A stretch of DNA of 64,000 nucleotides from Gavia stellata (Eukaryota; Chordata; Aves; Gaviiformes; Gaviidae), in the NCBI RefSeq assembly GCF_030936135.1, contig NC_082598.1:33846687-33910686 (forward strand). The letters run 5' to 3'. The notes under the pieces were generated by a model, which was not told the origin of the DNA, searched no databases, and worked only from the letters and a program-made list of their open reading frames with translations. A program made the position numbers and the translations under genes. Shown here in pieces: positions 35,301 to 45,024 of the stretch. Within the stretch, counting starts at the first letter, position 1; every line of letters begins with the position of its first letter.

Positions 35301-38300
35301 CTTGCTAATAAGGTACTTGTATCAGCACTGGTCTCCCTGAGCCAGCATAGAATTAAGTAATTTAATGGTAGAGGTAATTGCTTAAGTGAGTGATTGGAGT
35401 TCAGTCCTTACTAGGCTTGAGAAAATTCAAATGTAAAGCCCCGGAAGTTTGCTGTAGCCATTGAGATAGAGACTATAGCTCTCTGCTGTCATGGGGAAGT
35501 GTGTGCCTTTTCAGGGGAAAAAACAGTGAGAGAACAAGTGAGCACAAAAGGGATGTGAACAGCTGGTGAGAGCACTGGGCATGTAGAACCAGGTTTCTAG
35601 TCCTTGCTTAGATGCTAGCTTGTTCTTTCACTTCCCCCTCTCCCTTCCACCTCTTTTTTTTGTTTTGCTGCTGCTTGTCATAAGTTTTCCTGCTGAGACT
35701 ATTGAAGTCTGACAGTTTGTGAGCAATTACCAACTTCCCCTCCCTGCCCTGTCCTGGCTATTAAATGAGGGCAGCCTCAACTGCATTTGGTGAGGGGCTT
35801 GGTACCGGTAGCATGAATTAGGTGATCTGAAGAGTAACTACGCGATGGAGCACTGGAAGAGTTTGGCAGAATTCCTGTTTCTGGTGTCCATTTGAAGTTA
35901 GAAAGGAAAGGGGCAGATGTCTAAATGAGCAGAGAAACTTGCAGCTGTTGGTGAGGTAAAAATAAAACACTAGGGGAAAACTGAAGTGCCTCCAAGTGCT
36001 CCCTGAAAGCTGCAGAACAATAGTTTTTTGAGTTAAATGCCCAATGTCTTCCTCTGAATTTAGCTCTTAGCATTACTTTGAGTGAGATGCATCCACAAAT
36101 GGCAGTGTCTCTATCCTTCAAGGTGGGGCTTTAACTCTGACAGTCTTATAAGGATTCACTCTCTTGGGTGAGGAAGAGAAGAAATGCCGTGCTGATCACA
36201 TTAGCTTTGTTGATATGGCTTTTCCTCTTTTTTTTTTTGGGGGGGGGGGTTGTTTGGTTTTTTGTTGTTTGGGTTTTTTTTAGCTTGATAGCTGTGTATT
36301 GGACTGTAGTAACTGGCTATACAAAGCCCAATTTTATGTCTTTTGTAGCTATCTGTAATTAGTAAGAGCAAACAATTGAAGGAATTAAATTCTAGACTCA
36401 GCCTGACCTTCTAAAACTCTGTATCTTCTAAGTGTCCACTCCTTGCTACTTTTACATCTTTCACAGCTGAATAGCTGCCCAAGCCTGGTTGCTGGCTGTT
36501 CTTGGCCTAGTTGCTTCCAGTGGTCTTAGAGCACACCCTCTCACTGCACCCGCCTACGGGGGTTGAGAGAGAGACTTTGGCCTGAGGCGTGCATGTACCC
36601 TGGAGAGGGCTGATGTGCTTACCCACTAGAGTAAACCTTCTCAGCTCCAGCTGTGCCTGGGGACAGGGAGGCAAGAGTTGTGTTTGGATTTCTGCCCCAG
36701 CGAAATGATTAAGTAAATGTCAGAGTAGAAGCACTGTATGTTTGTTGGAGACTTAACATTTATTAAGGAAGTACTTGCATACTGCAAAGGAAAAAGCTGG
36801 GGGTGGAGGGAGAAGAGAGAGGACCATCAGTGGTACGGGTCAGATAGATACACCTTTTGTGCAAGAAAAAGGACTGACAAAGTTCTAAGATTCACTGGAT
36901 GTTTTCATTCATTGTTGCTGCTTTCAGTGTAGGGAGATCACTGACAGTTTTTGCTCTCCACCACCACCCCAACCAGCACCTGGGCTGTCACCTACCACTT
37001 GATTCCTGAGCAGAAGCAGCAGTTCAATCACTGCTTGCTCCTAGGTACATTGTGTTGGAGAGACCCTCATCTCATCTCTGTAGTCACTAACCTGTCCCTC
37101 TTACTTTTTTTCACACAGTTGTTTTGTTTTTTTTTCCCTTGCCACTCCCTGACAATTGCATTTGCTCATTCACCTGCTGTGAATGCATACTGATCCATTC
37201 CTTAATATGATTCCCTGAAACTAGCTTCAAAGCAGAAGGCAATTAGTTTGAGAAAAACTGGGCTAGCAAGAGCCCCACCAGGCAAATAGCACCTGCCTTA
37301 CATGGCCTTTACCTTCACTTTCAGTAGGGTCAGGGAAGTTCCACTTGCTATATTTAAGAACCAACTTAGGCTTGAATTAAGTGTGTGGTAGTACTTGATC
37401 TTAGGTAGCACTTGGGGGAGGGGAGGTAGTGCTCTGCTAGGTAGAGCGCGCTCGCTCTCTCTCTCTCACCAGTTTTATCCAGGTCATTGGTGTAGCACAC
37501 GCCAACCTTAAAGCTGCTGACTAGCTTGATGGGTTTTGGAAGGAAAGAGACTGCCTTAGTCTACCTTTGGGCCAGTTTCTCTTATCCAGACCTTTGCACA
37601 CTTCTAAGGTGCCAGGGAGTGTGACCTGATAAACAGTTCATCAGACAATTCTCTTATAGAAGGGGCGGGGGGGGGGGAAAGCCTGTTACAAATAGAACAC
37701 CAACAATCTAAAAAGCATCTTTCTAAGCATTCTTGGTTGTAGTTTTGGCTTTGAAGTTACATATGCATTTTGGAAAGCATAACGTGAGGTTTAATTTAGA
37801 AGCATTTGTGAATTGTTACTGTTTGCTTGTATGTTATCTAATACAGTGTTTCTGAAACTAAAGGAGAAGGAATTTGTTTGCACTACACGATTTAAAGCTA
37901 TTCTCTGTGCTAAAAGAGAACTAGATAAAGTTTGGTCAACTAACTCATGCCACTGCTGCCTTCCTTTTTTGAGACATGTCGGAAGCCTGAAAATAAGCTC
38001 ACACATCTACCCTGACATCTCCCCCTCACCTATTTGATTAAGTAAGTACCCAAATGCAACCTTAGTAAGTAAGTGGCCCACAACTGCAACTGAGTTCATT
38101 TGTGTACTCCAGGCAGAGCTTTGGCAGCCTGTCACTAATCTAAAGATACACACTACCTGCACTTAGAGTGGAAGAGCCATTGTATTATCCTTACTTGGCA
38201 TAACTTATTGGGAGGTCAGTATTTAATGCAGGAATGTTGCTGCAACTGTCAGACACCTTCAATTTCCTCACTTAAGGATGACTTTTGGATATAGGCTCCT

Positions 38301-38610
38301 ACTATCTGACCTCTTGCTTCAGGGTTTGATAGGGTAGTGCCACTAAATACATTCTGCAGAATCATGTATTTTCTTATGTGGGTGGGTTTATTGTTTTTTT
38401 TTTTTCTTTTCTTTTAAACAGTCTGAGAGGCCTTTGATTATCCAAAACTTCTGGAGATTGATAAACAGAGGAACTGGACATACCACAAGAATCTCAAAGA
38501 GTGTTCTTCTTGTTGAGGATTTTGAAGCTGGAGATGCTGGAAACTACATTTGTATAGCTCAGAATCTACAAGGAGAAACAACAGTAGCTACTAAAGTTGA
38601 ACTAAATTGA
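16767..38610 (+). CDS. PDGFRL: PDGFRL, PDGF receptor-like protein, six coding exons, complete
   Basis: A secreted Ig-domain protein related to the extracellular part of PDGF receptors; the human gene (PRLTS) is a candidate tumour suppressor, exact role unclear. The join 16767-16824, 24365-24659, 32120-32271, 33730-34023, 34332-34471 and 38422-38610 totals 1128 nt: 375 residues plus stop, the human length, with every junction in phase. Residues 1-19 are a leucine-rich signal peptide. A lysine/proline-rich basic linker follows (about 26-56, with NKRPKEPGEN). The first Ig domain has C96 and C143 (DTGEYSC), and the last has C293 and C357 (DAGNYIC). A middle segment, coded by exon 4, has its own cysteine pair (VIPCRV, IVYCKA). 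Sequons are N100-V-T and N132-S-T. There is no transmembrane segment or kinase. The ATG sits in a good context (CCCGCCATGC). Confidence 0.96.
17735..17885 (+). mobile_element. Diverged CR1 LINE fragment
   Basis: The order of CR1 3' blocks can still be read: ACCCTGAGAGCTGTTAAGCA (compare CTGAGGGTG...GAGCACTGG), AGGGGAGGCTGTAGAGTCTCC, CTGGACAAGGCTCTGAGCAA, GGAAGGGACTTCCAGAAGCC and TTTCCAGCCC. The ATTCTGTG tail is missing. Confidence 0.6.
19800..22312 (+). mobile_element. Ancient, nearly colinear CR1-type LINE (endonuclease to 3' end)
   Basis: Blocks in the right order match CR1 LINEs of the kind common in turtles and crocodilians. At 19900-20100 an endonuclease-like stretch reads KLHRKDGTAQPKGEVAVCVE. 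At 20300-20400 DFLEQLLGEPLRKAAVLDLI resembles the end of the LINE endonuclease domain. At 21280-21420 comes the reverse-transcriptase region (nucleotides TGATGTACTTGGATTCCCAA, then CCTCTCATGGACTAATAACT and AACAAAGAGTAGGAATTAAT). Near 21620 lies GATGCAAAGTAACAC, and near 21930 AGGACTCGTCAGTCTGGAAA. Near 22263 the 3' end reads TTGGCTAGGTAGACATTTGG followed by CCTGACCC. Many stops and indels show it has long been dead. The 5' limit is uncertain. Similarity is judged by eye from remembered family consensus. Confidence 0.6.
22928..23150 (-). mobile_element. CR1 LINE 3' fragment, antisense
   Basis: Reverse complement of a CR1 3' end: CACAGAATGGCTGAGGTTTG, AGAGACCTCTTGGGATCAT, CTAGAGCAGGTTGCC, GGACCATGTCCAG, GTTTTGAATATCTCCATGG and TTATGTTCAGATTGAATTTCC. 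About 220 bp, moderately diverged. Confidence 0.93.
24365..24659 (+). CDS. PDGFRL: PDGFRL exon 2
   Basis: 295 nt, from acceptor TATTTTACTAG to donor CTCAG|GTAAGC. It codes residues 20-118: the basic Lys/Pro linker, then DKGRFQK and the start of the first Ig domain (LSAGQSIELRCKG, SYLDTFKDSRL). C96 and the sequon N100-V-T are here. Confidence 0.95.
26289..26305 (+). repeat. (GT)8 microsatellite
   Basis: Uninterrupted GT dinucleotides inside PDGFRL intron 2. Confidence 0.9.
27229..27300 (+). repeat. Possible tRNA-derived SINE relic (A box only)
   Basis: TTAGCTCAGTTGGTAGTG matches the tRNA D-arm/A box (TAGCTCAGTTGGTAGAG). No acceptable B box (GGTTCGAATCC-like) or closing acceptor stem follows, so it is not a working tRNA gene. 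Chance similarity is possible. Confidence 0.3.
27761..27830 (+). repeat. Possible tRNA-Ile-like SINE relic
   Basis: TGTAGCTCAGTTGGTTGGAG, then TTATTAACAGCAGAGGTCC, loosely follow tRNA-Ile from D-arm through anticodon region (TTAGCTCAGTTGGTTAGAGC...CTAATAAC...AAGGTC). The T-arm is lost. tRNA-Ile-derived SINEs exist in birds; assignment here is tentative. Confidence 0.35.
31929..31985 (+). repeat. Possible old amniote interspersed-repeat segment
   Basis: The motif AATCAATAAAACTACTCATG followed by TAAGCAAGTCTTTGC resembles a phrase recurring in sauropsid genomes (TCAATGGRACTACTCATGTG...AAGTTTGC). I cannot name the family with confidence. Confidence 0.3.
32120..32271 (+). CDS. PDGFRL: PDGFRL exon 3
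   Basis: 152 nt, from acceptor TTCTTCTCCCCAG to donor ACAG|GTAATT. It codes residues 119-168, the end of the first Ig domain: RYSQLILANSTAADTGEYSC, then an extra cysteine pair (QLCNGDKC) and KTGSTYIFFT. The sequon is N132-S-T. Confidence 0.96.
32272..33729 (+). other. PDGFRL: PDGFRL intron 3
   Basis: 1.46 kb, AT-rich, with a (GT)8 run at 33581-33596. No exon or named repeat seen. Confidence 0.9.
33581..33596 (+). repeat. (GT)8 microsatellite
   Basis: Uninterrupted GT repeats about 135 bp upstream of PDGFRL exon 4. Confidence 0.9.
33730..34023 (+). CDS. PDGFRL: PDGFRL exon 4 (middle domain)
   Basis: 294 nt, from acceptor TTCTGCACAG to donor GAAG|GTAAAC. It codes residues 169-266: KEELFVPTPSYFEIVYLNPD, AVIPCRV, AKVTLHREFPAEEIETDGTD, DVKKGFVYQHP, KGIVYCKAE and YHLLYVE. 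The two cysteines fit an Ig-like fold. Confidence 0.96.
34332..34471 (+). CDS. PDGFRL: PDGFRL exon 5
   Basis: 140 nt, from acceptor CTGTCTTTCAG to donor CAAGAG|GTAAGA. It codes residues 267-313, the first half of the last Ig domain: VPKGPPSTTIVASSNRAE, IHVICTVLGEPDVDVNF and the core tryptophan W307. Confidence 0.96.
36228..36249 (+). repeat. T11G11 homopolymer junction
   Basis: Eleven T directly followed by eleven G, then T/G-rich sequence. Prone to polymerase slippage and assembly error. Confidence 0.9.
37667..37677 (+). repeat. G11 run
   Basis: Eleven G preceded by GGGGC, in intron 5 of PDGFRL. It may form a G-quadruplex; run length is likely variable. Confidence 0.85.
38422..38610 (+). 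CDS. PDGFRL: PDGFRL exon 6 (terminal)
   Basis: 189 nt including TGA at 38608-38610, acceptor TTTTAAACAG. It codes residues 314-375: SERPLIIQNFWRLINRG, GHTTRISKSVLLVEDFE, DAGNYICIAQNLQGETTVAT and KVELN. C357 pairs with C293 of exon 5. Confidence 0.97.
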   Translation, partial: SERPLIIQNFWRLINRGTGHTTRISKSVLLVEDFEAGDAGNYICIAQNLQGETTVATKVELN

Positions 38611-38822
38611 TAGGAAAGGCTTCTGGACAGAGAATGAACTGTATGTTATTTGACAGCCATTTATTTTCTCTATTAATGTTTAAATGAAGTTTTCTCTGTC
38701 ACTGTCTCTTTTCATATGTCAATGCATTCCATATTCACTAGCTTGACAGGCCAAAACAGAGTTTCCTATACCCAGCAGTAGTCAGTTATGAGTTAATAAA
38801 ACTACTATGAAGCATTAAAGTG
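38611..38822 (+). other. PDGFRL: PDGFRL 3'UTR
   Basis: A short AT-rich stretch after the stop codon, closed by AATAAA at 38795-38800 and an AT/GT-rich region. Confidence 0.65.
38795..38800 (+). terminator. PDGFRL: PDGFRL poly(A) signal (AATAAA)
   Basis: AATAAA 185 bp after the stop codon, in GTTAATAAAACTACTATGAA. First canonical signal after the coding sequence. Confidence 0.7.
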
Positions 38823-41800
38823 TAAGCCTAAACATGCATAGGGCTTATTATATTTAGGAATAGGTGCTCTTGGTCTTTCCTTTGCATATGGTCTTTTTCC
38901 TCAAACTCTTTCATAAGGTTAACCTGCTGTACGGTTTGTGCCTCTTTTGTGTATGTGAGAACTGAAAGGATATTTAATATCCTCAGAAAGCTACCAAGCA
39001 GATTATCTCTTCTGGTGCTGTGGAATTTTAAAAAGTTTACAGTACTGTACCTGTTTAAAACAACAACCAAAAAAACCCAAACACCCCAACTTGTTACAGA
39101 ATTAGCCAATAGCAAATGTTTATTTTGCAAAAATAATTAAATTTCTGAACATTATTAAAACATAAATGTGTGTGCATGTGTGTTAATTTCGTATCTATAA
39201 AGACATAAACACAAAATTCTCACTCTGGGAGAAGATTAATACTAAATATATATATTAAGGTGCTAGAGGGTATCTTCACAGAGTTGCAAGTGGTTGGAGA
39301 TGTTGGGTTTTCCGTATGTTGTTGCATTCTTACAATCTTATACTATGGAGCTTGCTTAGAGTTCATGCCTCAGTAGCTGTTTACTAAATTATGTAGCAAA
39401 TTATGTTTGCTAAAGGTAAAACTTGCATTTATTTATATAGTATCATACAGAAGAAAAAATAACATTAGAATGTTTGATTATACAGCAGAATCTCTTCTCA
39501 GGTTAATAACAAGTTCAACTCTGTTGTATTAATTTACTTCAGAGAAAAGGAAAGATGTTTCATTTACACAGAACTACATCTGGAGAAATAAGCAACTGCT
39601 TCTCTCAACCTGGGTTTAGTTACCAATACAAGGAAAGAGACTTTCCAGAAAAAAGGTAAGAACTTGATAACAACATCATTGGAGATTTTGGTAATGTGTT
39701 TTCTTCCTAGCCTCAAGCACAAAATTTATGTAAGCTAGAACTTCCAACACAAATCTACTCAGTAGTGTAATTGTGTGACAAAAAAAGTCTTAATGCAAGC
39801 CATTTTATTTACAAGGCATGTGAAAAACAGCTTGTTCTGATCATATGAGGAACCAAACCAGGAACCAGTCCCTTGCTTGCACGCTTCACTGCATCTCAGC
39901 TTGCGTTTGAGTAGAATTCCTAAAGCTTTCTTCTGGTGAAGTCTTGAAGTAAGCTCTTTGCCCCAGATAACTCAAACCTTTGAGCAGATGTGTACAGTAC
40001 TGTTTTGAGTAGTGATAGCTAGTAAGTCCTAATGTAAAAAGGGTAGCTTCTCAATAATGTCATTAACCTGATTATTAGTGTAGCTAATGAAAACATCAGC
40101 AAGCTTGCTGAACTTTTTTCTTCAGTATGCAGGAACTTAAAACAATGTAACCAATACTATAAACATCCATGGTAAAGACAAATGTCTCTGTGCATGTCTC
40201 ATGAAATAGGCTTCATGGAGAATGCTCCCCAGCTGCCTGCAATATTGTTGGCCTCTGGAAACAAGGTAGCTAAAAAAAAAGAAATTAAATATAGCAAGCA
40301 ATAGGGCCAACTTTAAAGTCATAAGAGGCAGGCCCTTGGTAATCTTCTCATTGCTATTACAGAGTTAACAAGAATGTTACACTGTTAACTAAATGACTAA
40401 ATAGTGTTACACAATTTCATAGCAATACCTGAAAGAGGTCTTTGTACCTCTTTTTTGGCAAGACTCCCCTCTGACCAGAGTAACTTTAACAATCGCTGAG
40501 CTTCTGGATGAGGTTGTGCAATGTGTTCATTCGTTTTTAGCACTTCCATTTATCAGAATAACATATTCCCCTTTGAACTACAGGAGCTGTGTCAACTTCT
40601 TAAATTTCAAACTGCTTTTGAGCCTTTAGTTCAACAATTGATTTCCTTTAAAATATCTAGCCAAGTGGGAGACAGTGTCACCTGCTCAGACTTGTTCAAC
40701 AGCACAGCAGTTCATGTGGTAGCATCACTTCCTTGGTGACAGTACAGCAGGAGAGGGAAAGACAATGTAAATCTATTGCTGCAGCATTGCTCAAGTAGTC
40801 TCCCTCAGGTTTAATGGTTATGTGTACCGATCACATGCAGTTCTCAAGATTGACCATAACTACAGAAGCAGTGCCTTTAAGGAAGAATATTTGGTAGTTG
40901 GGATTTTTCCCCCCTTGCAAATGTCAAAATAATTATCATATTTGTATACTATGAGAATTATTTTACTATATATTTTACATAGTTTTTATTTTACCAAAAG
41001 CCTCCTGGGCAGGCCTGGTTCTTTTTACATTGATACAATTACACATTTCCACATAAATTAACAGTGACCCCAGGTAAGAGAATGAAGCCTGGGAAACAAA
41101 ATTTAAGTGACTTGTCAAAGTCACATGCCTAAACCGGCCAGTATTGTTATTTCTATTTCCATATTTCCATACCCCAGTCACTGCTCTGCTAAGGCAAGGC
41201 AGCAGCAGTGGACGGAAGGTAGTTGTTTCTTAAGGGTTCAATGATTATTCCAACCTTCTGATGAGCTTTTTAACTCCAGCTCAACCTCAAATGATTTCCT
41301 TGGCTGTCAGGCAACAGCAGTTTTAAAGGTCAGTGGTTACTTACTGTCTAGAAGGTAGAAGGAATTTCCTGCATGAATGATAGCAGCTTACATGCAAGTG
41401 GCTTTGGTGTTTGTAACAAGAAACTTCAAGTCTTCAATTAGCATAAGGAAATGATTCACCTCAAATTTTACAGCAAATATAGCAACTTATACAAAGACCT
41501 TTAGAGAAAAGTATTGACAGGAGGTGAACCATGGTATAAATATGTTGAAGGGCAACAAACTCATTGGTACAGATACAAAAGTCACTAACTTCCTTTGAAA
41601 CTTATCATTAGAGTTGGAACTACTGGTTAAGGTTGAGTATTTCAAGAAAATCACTTGTTTAATTGCTTGACTAGCACTAGACCTTTGGCATACATTTATG
41701 GTGAACAGGGTTCTAGCTTTTCCTGGAAGAAGCTTTATGCTAAAATTACCAAAAAATATGTAAAATATTTAAAAGTTACTGAATTGGACAAAGCATTTGC

Positions 41801-42714
41801 TAACACATGATATTTAAGTTAAAGCTCAAAATATTAATACTCAAATAGAGAAAAATATTGACACAGTGCTTACAGATAAACAGAATTATTTAATTATTTT
41901 GGACCAACAGGACAAAGACTAAGCAGGTATTTCTGTAGTCTGATTTCTGTATACAAGGATTCTTCATTACTTCATAACAGCATTCAAGATTCTACTTGCA
42001 AGAAGTTTAGAGCTGAGGAGTCTCCTGTATTGTGGAAGGAAACTATTGACAAATTAAGTCTTTGTATTATTTACTGTACCATACTTACTTTTCTGTACTG
42101 GTAGCCTGGAAAAGCTTTCCTGTTCTCTGTTACATGAAGGGGTACACTATATTTGATCTTCATACATTTGTATGCACTCCTCTTGCATGTTTTGTTTGAG
42201 GCCCTAACATTGCAACTAGATAAAGTAAGTTCTTACCAGTGGCTAGACAACTGTTCTTGTGACATGACCAACTGTTAGATTGCTAAACTCTATGTGGCTT
42301 TTCTCACACACACAAAAAAAACCCCTGAATAAAGTGAGCATTTGAATGAGGTGAGTCCTTGTAGGATGCCTTTACCAAGGATATGCACATTGGGTCCCTA
42401 TATTAAGCCAACTGTACTCAAGTATTTTACTATTGCTTAATTCTGTAATGTTATCTACATTACTTTTTTTTTTAACAGCCATCTCAAAGTGAATCACTAA
42501 TAATCACAAGCAAGCTCTGTGTAACTTCTGCCTACAGGAGCAGCAGCAAGGGTAGAGTTAAAATTTTCTAAGGGTTAGTGAACATTAATAATTTGTCCAG
42601 TGAGGCTTCACTATTGCTGTTCTGCTATGCTGAGTAGGTACTAAGAGTTTTCAGTATTTGGAGGAATATTCCTCCTTAAAGATCACTTGACTAATACAAG
42701 TAGGAGAAAAACCC
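38823..42714. other. Convergent intergenic region, PDGFRL to MTUS1
   Basis: About 3.9 kb of AT-rich sequence between two genes that run toward each other. No exon or named repeat seen; many short frames, none with a domain. Part could be an extended 3'UTR of either gene. Confidence 0.55.
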
Positions 42715-42732
42715 TTCAATCAGTACAAAAAA

Positions 42733-42738
42733 TTTATT
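42733..42738 (-). terminator. MTUS1: Candidate distal MTUS1 poly(A) signal
   Basis: Reads TAAAAAATAAATTTTTTGTA on the minus strand. Confidence 0.4.
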
Positions 42739-44389
42739 TTTTAAGCATTCAGCTCAAATACAAGCGATCAAATCTCTTTGACCATAGAAAATAAGAATGT
42801 TCCAAGATATACTTTAAGCCAAGCTTTAGCCCACAAAAGATTTTCATTAAAGTTGAAACCGCTAGAAAACATTTTAAGTACTGACACCACTAACAAGTGG
42901 TACCCTAAAGAGGATTAAATGAGAGCATAATGTTCCACAGAAATGGCACCCTTAACTCATACATTATGGAAAATTAAGTAAATTTAATTATGAAATAGTC
43001 AATCACAAGTTTAAGCATATTACAAGTTTACTTACTGTAGAAGCACTGTTAACAGTCTTGTTCATATGTCTGTGTTCCTCATTACTAGCCAAGATTTTTC
43101 AAGTCTTAGGTAAAAGGGTTTGAAGTGCTTCTCCAGTTGAGTTCCCTAAACACTTTCCATCCCCTTGATTCCTGTCCCTAAGCTACTGGAAAACACAGGG
43201 AAACTCTGCACATATAATTTACCATAACAGTTTACCTGTATAGCCAGCTAACAGCATTAGCTAAACAGTAGTGTAACAATGGTCCTGGAAGCAGTATTGT
43301 AAATCCCAAGCTATTGTAAGCATAGATAGTGTTTTGTAATACTAATTTGAAGTTGAACCTGTGTTTAGCAAGTACAATGTAGAGATCTTAAACAGGTCGG
43401 AGCAAGGGTGTAGCAAGTCTACGCAATTACCTTGTTGCAGCTGAAGCTCAGCATATGACATTTCCAGAAACGCTGACACTCTCAGCCTCCAGTTCCAGCA
43501 GCCAGGACAACTTTTTTCCCTTACTCTACAGAATCTCTTGTACAGGATCTTTTGCCAAATGAACTGGCAAAACACTGATATCCTGCAGTCTAAGAGGGAA
43601 GGTATGGCAGAATTAGCAAGAAAGATAAATACACAGCTACCACCTTCGCCCTCTTCCTCAGGTGAATTTAGCCAACCCTGAAGAACGTTAATACAAATGC
43701 TAATGCTTAAAAAGGCAAAGTGTGTCACCAGATACATTGGAATTCACAAATTACTTAAGATTCTTCTTGAGAACTGAGTTAAGAATGCACCCAATGACAA
43801 TTATTGCATTTTTCTCTTTGGCTTTCAAATATACATCTAGTTTATCCTCAGCAGACGGCCTCAGCAATGGACATGCTGTTTTGGGGAAATACGAGATTCT
43901 TTTTCAGCAGGTAAGATGATAGGTCTAGGTTTCTAAACCTGCAACTCAACTAGTAACTTCTGACCTTGAGGGCTACCGTGGTTCTGACAGTGACCCTTGT
44001 TGACTTGAAAGCCACAATCCACTGTATCCTGCAAAAAATGTCTCCTCGTAAATGGCAGAGTTGTGCATGGATATTAAACGAAGAATCCATGCAAAATATG
44101 GCCGCAATTCAGTTTGATTTTAAAATTAATTCAAAGTTGCATACTCAGGTCGGCCAAGACACTAATGAGTCCGTTGACAAAGCTTTTCATGCCATTTTTT
44201 TACTGAACTGAAACCAGAAAGATGAAGGAAACTAACCTATAGTACTAGTGGCAGTCTCTCCTCATTCCTGGGTGAGGGAATGCTAAAAGCATGCATACTG
44301 ACAACATTATTAAGGAAGTACATGTCAATGTATAGTCTTCAGCTTTTATCCTTTATTACATACACAGCAAAGAAGGCAGCATTAGACAC

Positions 44390-44452
44390 ACGCACAGTGT
44401 GTTTCATCCATTCCATCCACAGCACACGCACGCACACATGCATACACACAGC
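44390..44452. repeat. CA-rich imperfect microsatellite
   Basis: Interrupted CA/CG dinucleotides (CACACGCAC, CACACGCACGCACACATGC) in the presumed MTUS1 3'UTR. Confidence 0.75.
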
Positions 44453-44807
44453 CTTAAAAAAGTGTCTGTGATAAGGAACATATTATAAAGGTTGTGATCT
44501 TTATATCTAAGCCCCTGAGCTTTTTCTTATAGTTAGGTGAAAAGGCAATGAACAAGTCTTTCCTTGCTCTGTAAGTGCTTTGTGCAACAATGTCCATAGA
44601 GGTCATAAACAAGTCTTTTTGGGAGGAGCAACATGAATGTCTTACTCCCATATTCTCAGTCTCTTTTCGCCATTTTTGCACCAAATAGTTTCCAGTTGTG
44701 TTTAGTCATCATAGTCAGCTAATATAGCTCTTGCTCCTGTGATTAAAGTTGGGATCAGTTCTGCAGATCACAAATGAAATGCAATCCCCTCCTTCTCTCA
44801 AGAGATG

Positions 44808-45024
44808 TCATCTTGGTGATACTGTGGGACTAGAAAAGTTACCAGAATTTCGTGGGGACTGAAGAGGCACGGATGGAGAACTGGGAGAGAGTTTTCTTGG
44901 GCTGCATAGGTCGCCATTGTGCAACTTCCACAGAAGTTCTTCGTTCTCCATTGACAGGCGTTTGTTTACTTTTGATTCTTTCTCTAGTGACTCCTGTAAA
45001 ACGGCTTGCTCCGTAGAAAGTTGC
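44808..45024 (-). CDS. MTUS1: MTUS1 terminal coding exon
   Basis: 217 nt including the stop (44808-44810). The acceptor reads CCATTTGCAG on the minus strand. It codes [37 protein letters not shown] and a Ser/Pro-rich tail ([24 protein letters not shown]). The tail's SP motifs suggest proline-directed phosphorylation. Confidence 0.96.

Larger units (their letters stand above)
34472..38421 (+). other. PDGFRL: PDGFRL intron 5
   Basis: 3.95 kb. It contains a T11G11 block at 36228-36249, a (CT)n stretch at 37455-37467 and an 11-G run at 37667-37677. The overlapping short frames near 34.7-35.1 kb have no recognised domain. Confidence 0.88.
42715..44807 (-). other. MTUS1: Probable MTUS1 3'UTR
   Basis: Minus-strand sequence after the MTUS1 stop. 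Candidate poly(A) signals read on the minus strand are AATAAA at 44352-44357 (short form, about 0.45 kb) and 42733-42738 (long form, about 2.1 kb). A CA-rich imperfect repeat lies at about 44390-44452. The end point is inference. Confidence 0.5.
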
